NCBI RefSeq assembly: GCF_041262525.1
Contig: NZ_JBGCCK010000031.1
Span: forward strand, 14,516-78,515
Direction of reading: 5' to 3'
Source: Streptacidiphilus sp041262525
Lineage (GTDB): Bacteria; Actinomycetota; Actinomycetes; Streptomycetales; Streptomycetaceae
DNA length: 64,000 bases
The notes under the pieces: generated by a model
The model's database searches: none
What the model was told of the DNA's origin: nothing
The model's input: the letters and a program-made list of their open reading frames with translations, nothing else
Made by a program: the position numbers and the translations under genes
Shown here: positions 51,071-59,979 of the stretch, piece by piece
How the letters are laid out: each line of letters opens with the position of its first letter
How positions within the stretch are numbered: the first letter of the stretch is position 1

Positions 51071-51664
51071 TCACTCGTCGAATGCGACCCAGGCCCCGGC
51101 CCCGCTGGGGGCGGTGATGCCCGTAGCGCCCTGCGCCCAGCCGAAAGCGGCTTCGGCCCGCTCGACGATCGAGGCTGCGTAGCTGCTGTCCAGCAGCTCA
51201 ACGGGATGGCCCGGGGATTGGCGTCCCTGGTTCTCCAGTGCGGACTTGAGCGCCTCCATCGCTCGACTATCGCCATGCACCAGGAAGTTGCGCCAGGCGT
51301 CCAGCTCGTTGAAGAAGTCGCTGTGCTCGCTCGGAAGACCGCATTTCCGGTCTCGCCCCAGGGCTTCGGCCGCGCGGGGGATACCTCGCCATCGGCTGAT
51401 CCAGGTCCCGTTGCCCGGGGCGACCTTCGCCTGCATGAAGACCCAGTTCACGTAGGCCTCCGCCGCGGCCTGGGTCATGATCACGACGTTCATCGCGGCA
51501 TCCCGCTCCCGCTGGCGCCGCTCCATCCCACTCCTGCCCGCAGCCATCTCTTCGTCTGCCTGCTGCGCCATTCGGCCGGCAGCCAGACTGCGGGCCTTGG
51601 CTTGCCGGAACAGAACCTGACTCCCGTTGTACTCCGTGGTCACGGTGGTGTTCCTCACTCTCAT
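51071..51664 (-). CDS. HEPN-like protein
   Basis: A 197-aa helical protein from ATG 51664 (GGAG five bases upstream). Near residues 122-140, FFNELDAWRNFLVHGDSRAM contains RNFLVH, matching the Rx4-6H catalytic pattern of HEPN ribonucleases. It is preceded by a long helix (AMNVVIMTQAAAEAYVNWVF). HEPN proteins act as RNases in abortive infection and toxin systems. It is oriented opposite to the neighbouring HNH-helicase operon. Confidence 0.6.
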   Translation of the reverse strand: MRVRNTTVTTEYNGSQVLFRQAKARSLAAGRMAQQADEEMAAGRSGMERRQRERDAAMNVVIMTQAAAEAYVNWVFMQAKVAPGNGTWISRWRGIPRAAEALGRDRKCGLPSEHSDFFNELDAWRNFLVHGDSRAMEALKSALENQGRQSPGHPVELLDSSYAASIVERAEAAFGWAQGATGITAPSGAGAWVAFDE

Positions 51665-51843
51665 GAAGGCTCCGAATGCGCCCGCGACCCCACTGTCGGG
51701 CATGAGCTCAATCCACAACACGTCCGCACCGGGCAACTACGCGACGCCGTCTCCGCGGCGCGGGGTAGCGCGGTCTGGCATGCCCAGCACGCTAACAGGC
51801 AACAGAAACTCAAGCCCGCCCGGCCTCCCGTTACCCTTCCTGC

Positions 51844-53610
51844 GTGACTCTCGATCCGCGCAGGACGTTTACGCGCCAAGAGACTTGGCGTGCATGGCGG
51901 CTGCAGGGGTGCGTCTGCAAGATCTGTCGCCGCGCCGTTCCGTTCGACCTCATGCAGGGCGACCACGTCGTGCCATGGAGCCGAGGCGGGCGCACGAGCA
52001 TCGAGAACCTTCAGGCGATCTGCGGGTCGTGCAATCTACGGAAGGGAAGCACCCCGCAGCAGGTCACGAGTGCACGATTCTCCGTCGACCGGATCCGTGC
52101 GAGCACCGCCGAGTTGCGGCCTTGGCAGGTGGAGGCCATGCCGCTCGTGATGAGCCACCTGGGGCACGAGCCGGTCCTGGTCGAAGCGTGCCCCGGTGCA
52201 GGTAAGACGCGGTTCGGCCTGGAGGTGGCCCACGAGTTGGTGGCCCGCGGCCAGGTCTCACGCGTTCTGGTAGTCGTCCCTTCGCTGGCGATTGCGGACG
52301 GCTGGTCACAGGCCGCATCATCGGCGACGCCGAATTCTCCGACCCTGCCACTGCGAACCCAGCGTGACTGGCGGTCCGTCGATCCCATCGGGGACGAGTG
52401 GCTGGGGGCGATCATCACCTACCAGTCGCTGTTCGCGGCGACTGAGATGTTCCTGGCCCACGCGACGGACCCGGGCCATCGCACTCTGGTCATCTTCGAC
52501 GAGGTCCACCATGCCGGCGCCAAGGCGGCCTGGGGCATCTCCGCGCAAGAGGCCTTCGCTGCCGGGGCCTGGGGAATCCTGTCGCTCTCGGGCACGCCCT
52601 TCCGGACCGGCCGCGACCCCATCGCTTTCGTCCCGTCCGAGCACGGGAACGCCCGCCCGCACTACCGCTACTCCTACGACCGGGCCATCACAGATCGCGC
52701 CTGCCGACCGGTCCAGTTCGTTGAAGCCCGCGGCGAGACGACATTCCGGACTGCCAACAACGAGGTCCACTCGGTCACATTCGACGACACTGAAGTGACC
52801 CAGACCCGAGAGCGCGAGCGACTGCGCGCAGCAATCGAGTGGGTCGGCGCAAGATCCATCGCTGAACAAATGCTGCAGGACGCGAACCAATACCTACTCG
52901 GCCTCCGCGCCCGCGGAGACACCGACGCGGCCGGACTGGTCGTGTGCATCGACTGCGACCACGCCGCCCGCGTCGCCGACCACATGGCCTCCCATATATT
53001 GGGGTTCCGGCCAGTCGTCGCCTGCTCCAGGCTCTTCGACGAGAACGACCCAGACCCGGCCAATGCGATCCGGTTCTTCCGCACCTCGCACGATCCGTGG
53101 ATCGTCGCGGTGAACATGGTCTCGGAAGGCGTGGACATCCCTCGGCTGCGCGCCGTCGTCTACTTGACCAACCGCCTGACTCTGCTCTCGTTTCGCCAAA
53201 TCGTCGGACGCGTTGTACGCACCGACCCCGCCAATATCGACGACCACGGACGCGTCTACATCCCTGCCGACCCCAGCCTGCTCGACATGGCTCGGCACAT
53301 CACCGAGAACGCGGACCTGCTTCCGCCACCGATCGTCATCATCACCGACGGAGAACGGGCCCTCCGGATCGGCGGAGAGAACGGAACCGGGGAGCCCAGG
53401 AGTTCCTTCGAGGCGCTCGGAACAGTTGGCGAGCAGGGCAACGCCTTCGACACCCATGGCCGTGAAGCACGCGCCGTCCTGATCGCCTGTGCTCGGCTGT
53501 TCATCGAACGCGAGGGCTTGACAGGCACTGACCCCGAATCCCTGGCACTGGCCGCTGGCGACGCACCGGAGCTCCTCCAATCTCTCCTCTCGCTTCGCGA
53601 GGAGGGCTGA
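51844..53610 (+). CDS. HNH nuclease fused to an SF2 helicase
   Basis: A 588-aa protein. Residues of about 24-70 form an HNH domain with zinc cysteines (CVCKICRRAVPFDLMQGDHV, ENLQAICGSCNLRKG). A SF2 helicase follows: Walker A ACPGAGKT (about 115), DEVHH (about 219), LSGTPFRT (about 247) and RQIVGRVVRTD (about 450). The domain order suggests ATP-driven DNA recognition or translocation with cleavage, as in restriction-like defence enzymes. GTG 51844 lacks a clear ribosome-binding site, so the exact start is uncertain. It overlaps the next gene by one base (TGATG), showing coupling. Confidence 0.85.
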   Translation: MTLDPRRTFTRQETWRAWRLQGCVCKICRRAVPFDLMQGDHVVPWSRGGRTSIENLQAICGSCNLRKGSTPQQVTSARFSVDRIRASTAELRPWQVEAMPLVMSHLGHEPVLVEACPGAGKTRFGLEVAHELVARGQVSRVLVVVPSLAIADGWSQAASSATPNSPTLPLRTQRDWRSVDPIGDEWLGAIITYQSLFAATEMFLAHATDPGHRTLVIFDEVHHAGAKAAWGISAQEAFAAGAWGILSLSGTPFRTGRDPIAFVPSEHGNARPHYRYSYDRAITDRACRPVQFVEARGETTFRTANNEVHSVTFDDTEVTQTRERERLRAAIEWVGARSIAEQMLQDANQYLLGLRARGDTDAAGLVVCIDCDHAARVADHMASHILGFRPVVACSRLFDENDPDPANAIRFFRTSHDPWIVAVNMVSEGVDIPRLRAVVYLTNRLTLLSFRQIVGRVVRTDPANIDDHGRVYIPADPSLLDMARHITENADLLPPPIVIITDGERALRIGGENGTGEPRSSFEALGTVGEQGNAFDTHGREARAVLIACARLFIEREGLTGTDPESLALAAGDAPELLQSLLSLREEG

Positions 53611-55115
53611 TGAACGATCACCAGATGTCGGCTGCAATCACTCCGACCATCATCCTTGTCGGCGGCCCGATGACGGTCGACGACGGATCCTCTCTGGACT
53701 CCCGACAGCCCCTGATCGGGGACCCCGCATCTCATGTCACGCACTCCAGCCTCGCAACCTCTCAACTGTGGTGGATCACCGCGTCCTCCCTCGTTGGTCG
53801 CCTCCTCGACTCCGCCGGCGAAGGGTCTTTCGCCCTGCTGGTGGGCAACCGCTCCGTGGTCGAGCTGCGCCCGGACGACACACTGCGCAGAACTGGGCTT
53901 CGCTCGGTGCTACCCGGTGGATCATCCGAAGTGGAGCTGATCCGCACCGCCTGGGATGAGCCTCTGCCGGACGGCTACGCCTTCGTCCACAGGCTCCAGA
54001 ACTGGAACAACCAGGTGATGGGCACGGTCGGATTCAAGCCCGGCGACCCGGCCAGCCGATGGCGCTTCCTGAAGGGAAGCGAGTTCTACCTCTCCGCGGC
54101 TGGGAAGGAGATCGGCGCCTCGGTCGTCATCGACACCAGCGAGACTGTCACCGGTAACGGCCAGCTCTCCTCCGGCCTTTTCACGGCCTTCGAAAAGCAG
54201 CGCCTCTACACGCCTGACAGCATCCTCGTCATGCCGCACACCCACCACACAGAATCCCTGCTCCGCAGCTATCTGGCATGGGTGCAGGCCGGCCGCCCCG
54301 ACACCACGGAGATTCCCCCACCAGCACTCCCCTGGGGTCCCGCCGCTCCTCCCGACCCGGTCCGCTACACGACCCCCGTACCGGTCCAGGCGCACTTCGG
54401 CGTTACAGGTCTCGTCCGGGACGGCCGCTGGAGCGACCCTTCCAACCTGGAAGCCGCCCGTGCCCTCCTCCAGGCGCGCTATGACCTCAAGATCGGCATC
54501 TGGGACCTGGTTGGCAACCCGACCCTCCGGCGTGCACTGCTCGCACCGACGCCGCACGACCCAGCCCCCACACAATCAGCTCCCGTCCCTGCTGGCTCCG
54601 CCCAACGCGCCCAGAAGCGCGTCGCCGCGAAAATGTCGCAGAGGGCTGAACAGGAAGTCGCCCTACGCGCAATCGCCGAGCATCTTCAACCTTTGGAGGC
54701 ACTGGGCTGGAAGCACAACGAGCACACGGGCAGCACCATGGTGCTACCCCTAACCGCTGACTACCGCCTCTGGCCCGACAGTGATCCCTGCCCGCTCGTG
54801 CGCCTGGAGTTCGAGATCGTCAAGCGCCAGTCAACGGTGCGCGTCTTCACTTCCATGTACAACCAGGTCGACATCACCGACTACGTCACGACCCGGCACG
54901 AGATCTTCGAGGAGATCGCCTCCCCGGACGGCTGTCAGCTGGATATGAGGGCACGGCCGATCCTATGGCGTGCACCTGTAGGGTGGGCAGACGACGGGGA
55001 CTGGCATCAACGAGCGAGCGCCCTCGCAGGAAGGACCGCTCTCTGGCGCAAGGCCCTTCAAGATCTGTGCAGCCAGTGCCAACAGATCGTCGCAAAGCGG
55101 CGCGGCACGTCATGA
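53610..55115 (+). CDS. Unknown protein, partner of the HNH-helicase
   Basis: A 501-aa protein translationally coupled to the HNH-helicase gene. The N-terminal ~230 residues are mixed alpha/beta (SHVTHSSLATSQLWWITASS; EFYLSAAGKEIGASVVIDTS). A Pro/Ala linker at about 305-330 is followed by a C-terminal domain of about 150 residues (LVRLEFEIVKRQSTVRVFTS; DITDYVTTRHEIFEEIASPD), reminiscent of, but not assignable to, DUF4268-like ends of nuclease proteins. No catalytic motif certain. Confidence 0.75.
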   Translation: MNDHQMSAAITPTIILVGGPMTVDDGSSLDSRQPLIGDPASHVTHSSLATSQLWWITASSLVGRLLDSAGEGSFALLVGNRSVVELRPDDTLRRTGLRSVLPGGSSEVELIRTAWDEPLPDGYAFVHRLQNWNNQVMGTVGFKPGDPASRWRFLKGSEFYLSAAGKEIGASVVIDTSETVTGNGQLSSGLFTAFEKQRLYTPDSILVMPHTHHTESLLRSYLAWVQAGRPDTTEIPPPALPWGPAAPPDPVRYTTPVPVQAHFGVTGLVRDGRWSDPSNLEAARALLQARYDLKIGIWDLVGNPTLRRALLAPTPHDPAPTQSAPVPAGSAQRAQKRVAAKMSQRAEQEVALRAIAEHLQPLEALGWKHNEHTGSTMVLPLTADYRLWPDSDPCPLVRLEFEIVKRQSTVRVFTSMYNQVDITDYVTTRHEIFEEIASPDGCQLDMRARPILWRAPVGWADDGDWHQRASALAGRTALWRKALQDLCSQCQQIVAKRRGTS

Positions 55116-55162
55116 GGCTTGTGACCGGCGCGAACTCTTTTTGATTCCCTAGACTTTGGGAT

Positions 55163-56839
55163 GTGGCGCTGAACTACAGCAGTGGAGGCAGCGATGGGCT
55201 GCCCGACAACGCGAAGCCCGACTCCGAGATGGCGACGCTCCTTCCGACGCCAACCGAGTGGGTCACGGTCCTGGGAGCGGCACTCGCCGACGGGGTTGAC
55301 TGGGGAATCGCCAGCTACTTGATTCCCCCCACAGCAAGGCAGCAGGCGCTTGCGGACTACTCCGGCGAATTCGGCTCGGGTGGCAGTGCCGGAATCAGCA
55401 TCGCCTACCCGGAGAAGCGTGCGGTCTTCGAGGAAGGACTTGAGGACACCGACAGCCAAGCGGAGTTCTTCGTACAGCGACGCCATCACCACGGGCTGGC
55501 TGAGCCTTCGGTCGAATTCCGGCCTTCCTTTCTGTGGTACTTCGACGCGATCCCCCGCAGCGACGGGTTCTGGTACTACCTCGACGACGCTGGACGGGAC
55601 CACGAGCTCGTACGAGTGCGCCGAACCGCCGAGGAGTTGCGCATCGACGTCGCGGCTCTCCCCCTGCGCCGGTACCTTGCCGCTCGGCAACGCCTACTGG
55701 TGGTGCAGCTGAACCGCATCACCCGCCTCGACCAGGTCCCCTCGCCTGCGATCGAGGCCACCGAGCGCACCGACCTGCGGCACTTCTCCTTCCACAGCGG
55801 AGACATCCATTCAGCTGACCGGCCCGGTTTCGTGAGACTGCTCGGCAAGCAAGTCGTTCTCCCCCTGGATGCAGCGCCCCCGGACCTGACGCGCCCGCAT
55901 CCGTCATCGCCGAGGTTCCCCGAATTCACGATCGGCGTCGACCCGGGCACCGGGGAGCCGATCACGGTGATCTGCGACCCTGGCCAGCTGAGCAATTACT
56001 TCACCGATCGCGGAACCCCGCACTACCTGACCCGGGTGTACTTCCAGCGCGCCGTCCTGAACCGCTACACCTCCGAGCCATCCCGTTACCGCATCAGCGA
56101 CAATCGGCTCTCCTGCCTCAGCTTCTGGAGCATGTCTATCGGCACCAACCCTGAGGGGCTGGTGGAGGTGTACCTCGGCGACCTCGGGCGCGACCTCCCG
56201 ACGGAAGAGCGTGACCACTGGGTCAGCTTCAATGTGCCGCCCGGCGGAGGGCGAGATGACGTCCGCTACCGCCGAGACATCCTTGGTGAGTGGTTCGACG
56301 GTCCTCCCGACCCGCTGCGTGAGCTCTTCGCCGCCCGAGAGAGTTTCAGCACGGCCATGACCAGTCTGCTGGGCGAGCCCGTCTACAACCCCTGGAATAC
56401 CGAGGACCAGATCGCCTTCGAGGGTCTGCACATGCCCACCACGAGCGAACAGGGCGAGGCCGACAATCTCATCCTGCGCCTGACGAAGGGCGTGGTCGAC
56501 TACATCGACGTCAAGGCCGTGCGACACCTTCCTGGTGTGTCGGATCCCAAGGCGGCGAGCATCAACTGCCTGGACGCCTGGGTAACCACCAGCGACGCGG
56601 ACGGCGAGGATCTCATCGGACCGTTGCGCCTCCTCCAAGGACTGCGGTCAACTGGATCAGCTCACGCCCGTGGCAAGAACTGGAACACCACCCTGGTCAG
56701 AGCCGGCCTCGAAAGCCTGCGGCCGGACCAGCAGTTCATCCAGATTCTTGGCCGCACTGCAGCTGCCCTCATGGGGCTGGCAGAACTTGCCGAGGGCCAG
56801 CGACAGCTGGGAGGAAGCGCATCGCCCGGTGCCACCTGA
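55163..56839 (+). CDS. Unknown protein, third gene of the HNH-helicase operon
   Basis: A 558-aa protein from GTG 55163, 47 bp after the previous gene. The middle carries the distinctive segment EVYLGDLGRDLPTEERDHWV followed by SFNVPPGGGRDDVRYRRDIL, which looks like a conserved family core. Near residues 425-455 is a helical stretch, and RLTKGVVDYIDVKAVRHLPG precedes the C-terminal domain. I cannot name the family. The gene ends 20 bp before a convergent HNH gene. Probably an effector or sensor working with the helicase; inference only. Confidence 0.75.
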   Translation: MALNYSSGGSDGLPDNAKPDSEMATLLPTPTEWVTVLGAALADGVDWGIASYLIPPTARQQALADYSGEFGSGGSAGISIAYPEKRAVFEEGLEDTDSQAEFFVQRRHHHGLAEPSVEFRPSFLWYFDAIPRSDGFWYYLDDAGRDHELVRVRRTAEELRIDVAALPLRRYLAARQRLLVVQLNRITRLDQVPSPAIEATERTDLRHFSFHSGDIHSADRPGFVRLLGKQVVLPLDAAPPDLTRPHPSSPRFPEFTIGVDPGTGEPITVICDPGQLSNYFTDRGTPHYLTRVYFQRAVLNRYTSEPSRYRISDNRLSCLSFWSMSIGTNPEGLVEVYLGDLGRDLPTEERDHWVSFNVPPGGGRDDVRYRRDILGEWFDGPPDPLRELFAARESFSTAMTSLLGEPVYNPWNTEDQIAFEGLHMPTTSEQGEADNLILRLTKGVVDYIDVKAVRHLPGVSDPKAASINCLDAWVTTSDADGEDLIGPLRLLQGLRSTGSAHARGKNWNTTLVRAGLESLRPDQQFIQILGRTAAALMGLAELAEGQRQLGGSASPGAT

Positions 56840-56858
56840 GGAGCCAAAGGAAGCCCGG

Positions 56859-57533
56859 CTACCACAAGGTGAGTGGGAGGCCTTCGAGTTCGGCGAGGCG
56901 GATTCGCTCGTCGATCAGGGCCGGGCCCTCGCCGAGCGCGAGTCCGACTCTCACGGCGCTCGCGATGGCGCGGGTTCGGCCGGCGGGGCCGCGTATGTCC
57001 GCCAGTGGCCCGCCGGGGTCGCGGTGGCGGTGTGCCCACTCTGCTCGGTTCTCGGCGGCGGTGCCAAGGCGCAGGTGGTGGGGGTTGACGCAGCCGTGGG
57101 AGTCGCAGCGGTGGCAGACGACCGGGTCCTCCGCCTCCGACCAGCCCACTCGCGGTATGACATCGTGCACGAGCTGGTAGGCGAGCAGGTGGGCCGGGAC
57201 GGTTCCGCGTCGGGATACCCCCGGGAGACTCGCCGCGCGGAAACTGCCGTGCCCGGTGTCGCTGACCGCGCCGAGCCAGGGCCAGCACTGCTCGTCCCGC
57301 CGGACGTACCGCTTCGCCGCGAAGCGTGCCACGACGGTGGGGCTGTCCAGCCAGGAGCGCCAGAGCTCGGCAGACACTCGCACGGGAACCGGTTGTCCCA
57401 AGAGCGAAAGCTGAACCGCGGCGACCACCTCGGGCTTGTTGACCTCGGAACCGAGCAGGGACAATTGCACGGCCCTCATACCGGCTTCGGACGTCGCTGG
57501 TAGGTCGCTCGGCGACGCGAGCCTCTTCGACAT
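56859..57533 (-). CDS. HNH endonuclease, homing-endonuclease type
   Basis: A 224-aa protein. Residues of about 138-165 contain CHRCDSHGCVNPHHLRLGT followed by ENRAEWAHR. This is the zinc/histidine pattern of HNH nucleases seen in free-standing phage and plasmid endonucleases. GGAG precedes ATG 57533. It stands alone, leftward, between the defence-like operon and the partition operon, which fits a mobile nuclease gene. Confidence 0.8.
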   Translation of the reverse strand: MSKRLASPSDLPATSEAGMRAVQLSLLGSEVNKPEVVAAVQLSLLGQPVPVRVSAELWRSWLDSPTVVARFAAKRYVRRDEQCWPWLGAVSDTGHGSFRAASLPGVSRRGTVPAHLLAYQLVHDVIPRVGWSEAEDPVVCHRCDSHGCVNPHHLRLGTAAENRAEWAHRHRDPGGPLADIRGPAGRTRAIASAVRVGLALGEGPALIDERIRLAELEGLPLTLW

Positions 57534-57612
57534 GGGTTGCTCCGAGTGGATGCAGAACGATGATCAGGCAGTAGCTGCGGTCCGCGCTTTGGCGGACCGC
57601 AGCCGCGTGAGC

Positions 57613-58710
57613 TCACGCCTCATCTGTAAGCGAGTGCAGGATCTGGATGAGCCGGGTGGTGATCTGCTCATGGAGCTGGTCGAACTCGGCTTCCTCGTTC
57701 GGTCCGTTCGGCACAAGGCACGGCGAGCCGGCGAGCTGCTCGATGGCGTGGATGTGGCTGATGATGTCTCGGTAGAGCCCGACGGCGGTCCTGGTCGCGC
57801 TCACGGTCGGCGCCGCGAGGGGCGCTCCACCGAGCTCCCCGGCCGGTGGGTTGGCATCCGTCGGCGCCGTGTTCCCAGCCACCGGCCCGACCTGCGCCGC
57901 CCCGATCGGGGCCTCAATCAACGGTCCTGGTTGTGCACCTGGCCGCACGGCCGTTACCTCCCCGTGATCTCCTGCGAAATTTTGCAGGCCCGGTTCAGCG
58001 GGAGCTGCGAGCCGCGTCTGAGGAGTGGCGGGGAGGCGTGCTCGCTCCACCCGCGTCTCGACAAGCGAGCTCTGAGCAGTGATCAGCTGATGTGCAGCCT
58101 CGGTGAACTCGATCTGTTCGGCCTGCTGGCCCGCGCGCTTGAGGACCGCCTTGGCGATCTGGCCGGTGATCTGTGCCGTGAGGCGCACACCGTCCACCTG
58201 GGCGCGGGTGCGGAGTTGCTGGTAGAGCTCGGTGGCGGCGTCGAGGCCGAAGCGGGTGGTGACGGGGAGCAGGGCGCGGATGTGGGAGGCGGTGACGGGC
58301 TTGCCGTAGGCCTGGTTGAGGCGTTCGGCCAGGGGCCATTCCTCGATCATCTGGTAGCCGGTGCGCTCGCTGATCTCCCAGCGCTCGGTGATGTAGTCCT
58401 CGAAGCGGGCATGGGTGTGGCGATAGAGCTTCCCGTCGCGGATCGTCTGGAGGGCCTTGCCCGCGAGCCAAGTCGCGGTCGCGAGGTTCTCCACCGCGCG
58501 CTCGCACACGCCGAGGTCGTGGAGCTCGACCTCGCTCAATGGTCCGCTCCCCTGCCCGTCGACCGCTGTGGGGATCAGGTCGGAGGTGATCACGAGGTCC
58601 GCCGGCCTTGCCGTGGCCGTCATCGGCAAGGAAGGGTTCTGCCGGACAATCGCAGTGTGCTTGTCGGTGGTGCGGGCGCGCAGGGGCGCGCTGCGGTCGG
58701 TGGGGGTCAC
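57613..58710 (-). CDS. ParB-like plasmid partition / DNA-binding protein
   Basis: A 365-aa protein from GTG 58710, which overlaps the ParA-like stop (GTGA). Residues of about 55-165 resemble a helical DNA-binding domain (ENLATATWLAGKALQTIRDG; ISERTGYQMIEEWPLAERL; KPVTASHIRALLPVTTRFGL). A coiled region and a Pro/Ala-rich linker lead to a C-terminal helical end that could dimerise. The canonical ParB nuclease/CTPase motif is not seen. Its coupling to a ParA-like gene makes a centromere-binding role likely. Confidence 0.65.
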   Translation of the reverse strand: MTPTDRSAPLRARTTDKHTAIVRQNPSLPMTATARPADLVITSDLIPTAVDGQGSGPLSEVELHDLGVCERAVENLATATWLAGKALQTIRDGKLYRHTHARFEDYITERWEISERTGYQMIEEWPLAERLNQAYGKPVTASHIRALLPVTTRFGLDAATELYQQLRTRAQVDGVRLTAQITGQIAKAVLKRAGQQAEQIEFTEAAHQLITAQSSLVETRVERARLPATPQTRLAAPAEPGLQNFAGDHGEVTAVRPGAQPGPLIEAPIGAAQVGPVAGNTAPTDANPPAGELGGAPLAAPTVSATRTAVGLYRDIISHIHAIEQLAGSPCLVPNGPNEEAEFDQLHEQITTRLIQILHSLTDEA

Positions 58711-59351
58711 GACTGGTCTCCGATCGGGGACAGCAGGCCGAGGGTGGTCATCTCGGTGACGAGTTCGTCGTAGGCGGAACCGCGAGCCGTGACGGGCCGC
58801 AGCATGGACTGGGCATAGAGCTGGGCGTTGGGGATCGTGGTGGTGAAGACGTTCCAGCCGCGGTCGCGCAGGTAGTTGCGGTGGTCGTTGGTGGCCTTGG
58901 CCCCCGCGACGGTGCGGTTGAGCAGAACCCACGTCGCGGGCGGCTTGCCGTCCGGCCTCAGGACCGCGACGTCGTCGATGAGTTGATCCATCGGCAGGCG
59001 CTCGATCCGGTCGATGTCGGCGATGGTGGGCGCGGTGTTGAGGATGGCCAGGTCGGCGATGCGCAGGACGGACTGGACGATGGTGCGGTGGTCCTCGGCG
59101 TGGCCGCAGTCCACGACACCGATCTGACCGCGGTGCAGGGCGTGTGGGGCGTTCTTGTAGAACAGCGGGGAGGCCTGCTGAAGCACCGGGAAGGGGAACC
59201 CGCCGGCGCAGGCGTCCCATTCGGCGAGCTGGCGGCTGTAGTCAGCCTCGAATGCCGTGACCTGGTGGCCGCGTTCGTGGAGCGCGTGGCTGTGCCATCC
59301 GACCGAGGTGGTCTTGCCTCCGGTGCGCGGGCTGATGTGGGCAATGATCAT
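58707..59351 (-). CDS. ParA-like ATPase with an altered P-loop
   Basis: A 214-aa protein, MIIAHISPRTGGKTTSVGWH. The P-loop SPRTGGKTT has Arg where ParA/MinD proteins carry the signature Lys (KGGxGKT). Further features: FEADYSRQLAEWD (motif A' region), VVDCGHAEDH (Walker B-like) and LLNRTVAGAKATNDHRNYLR. Small ParA-like ATPases segregate plasmids with a centromere-binding partner, and the overlapping next gene supplies that partner. Whether the altered loop changes dimer-dependent ATP use is unknown. Confidence 0.75.
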   Translation of the reverse strand: MIIAHISPRTGGKTTSVGWHSHALHERGHQVTAFEADYSRQLAEWDACAGGFPFPVLQQASPLFYKNAPHALHRGQIGVVDCGHAEDHRTIVQSVLRIADLAILNTAPTIADIDRIERLPMDQLIDDVAVLRPDGKPPATWVLLNRTVAGAKATNDHRNYLRDRGWNVFTTTIPNAQLYAQSMLRPVTARGSAYDELVTEMTTLGLLSPIGDQS

Positions 59352-59394
59352 GATCTTGGTCCGATCCTGTTGACGGGTCTGGAGTACTGCTGTT

Positions 59395-59411
59395 CATGAG
59401 CGCGGCTCATG
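59395..59411. repeat. 7-bp inverted repeat before the parA-like gene
   Basis: CATGAGC-gcg-GCTCATG lies 44-60 bp upstream of the ParA-like start, across the end of the preceding gene. It is a possible partition or operator site, but a single short palindrome is weak evidence. Confidence 0.3.
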
Positions 59412-59979
59412 GGGAGCGATCCCCGCGGGCTTCCGGTGCGGGCCGGTGCCCGGGCCGCAGTGCGGTCCCGGCCTGGTGCAGGAGTCGGTAGACCGTGCTG
59501 GTCGAGTAGCCGCAGCCGACCGCGAGCAGAGGGACGGAGGCCCCCGCTTCGTAGCGGGCCCGGAGGGTCCGCATCAGGTCCCGACGGGCTTGTCCGTCGG
59601 AGCGCAGGGCCCGGGTCTCGCTCGGTGAGCGCACGGCGGTGTTGGCCCGGGCGAGCAGCCGCCGCACCGTGCGGGGCGAGCAGTCGAAGACCGCTGCCAG
59701 GGCGGCGACGGAGGCACCCGTCTCGTACCAGCGCCGCATCTCGGCGGCGCGCTCGCTGCGGGCTGCGGCCTCTACGGGGTCGGCACGTAGGAGGCGCGTC
59801 TGCTGCGGGGCCCGCATCGGGGTGTCGACCAGGCGGAGCCGGTTGAGGACCGTGCTCTTGGACAGGCCGGTGGTGCGGGCGAGCTCGTTGACGCTGGCTC
59901 CGTGGCGGTAGCGGGCGGACAGGTCCAGCGCCTGCCGCTGGCGGGCTGCGGACCAAGTGGAGGAGCGGGTCGGGGTCAT
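59407..59979 (-). CDS. Triple helix-turn-helix protein in the rep-par operon
   Basis: A 190-aa protein made of three similar ~50-residue HTH units: SVNELARTTGLSKSTVLNRL, SVAALAAVFDCSPRTVRRLL and SVPLLAVGCGYSTSTVYRLL, each preceded by a helix with YR/YE.GAS. Tandem resolvase-like HTHs suggest binding to a repeated DNA site, for example the iterons or a centromere. The start overlaps the rep stop (ATGA), so it is translated with Rep. Confidence 0.8.
   Translation of the reverse strand: MTPTRSSTWSAARQRQALDLSARYRHGASVNELARTTGLSKSTVLNRLRLVDTPMRAPQQTRLLRADPVEAAARSERAAEMRRWYETGASVAALAAVFDCSPRTVRRLLARANTAVRSPSETRALRSDGQARRDLMRTLRARYEAGASVPLLAVGCGYSTSTVYRLLHQAGTALRPGHRPAPEARGDRSP

Noticed and set aside
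53420..53445. AGGGCAA inside the HNH-helicase gene flanked by GGCG/CGCC
   Set aside because: It lies inside a coding region on the other strand, with a weak interrupted stem and no CTCCACC or start codon after it.
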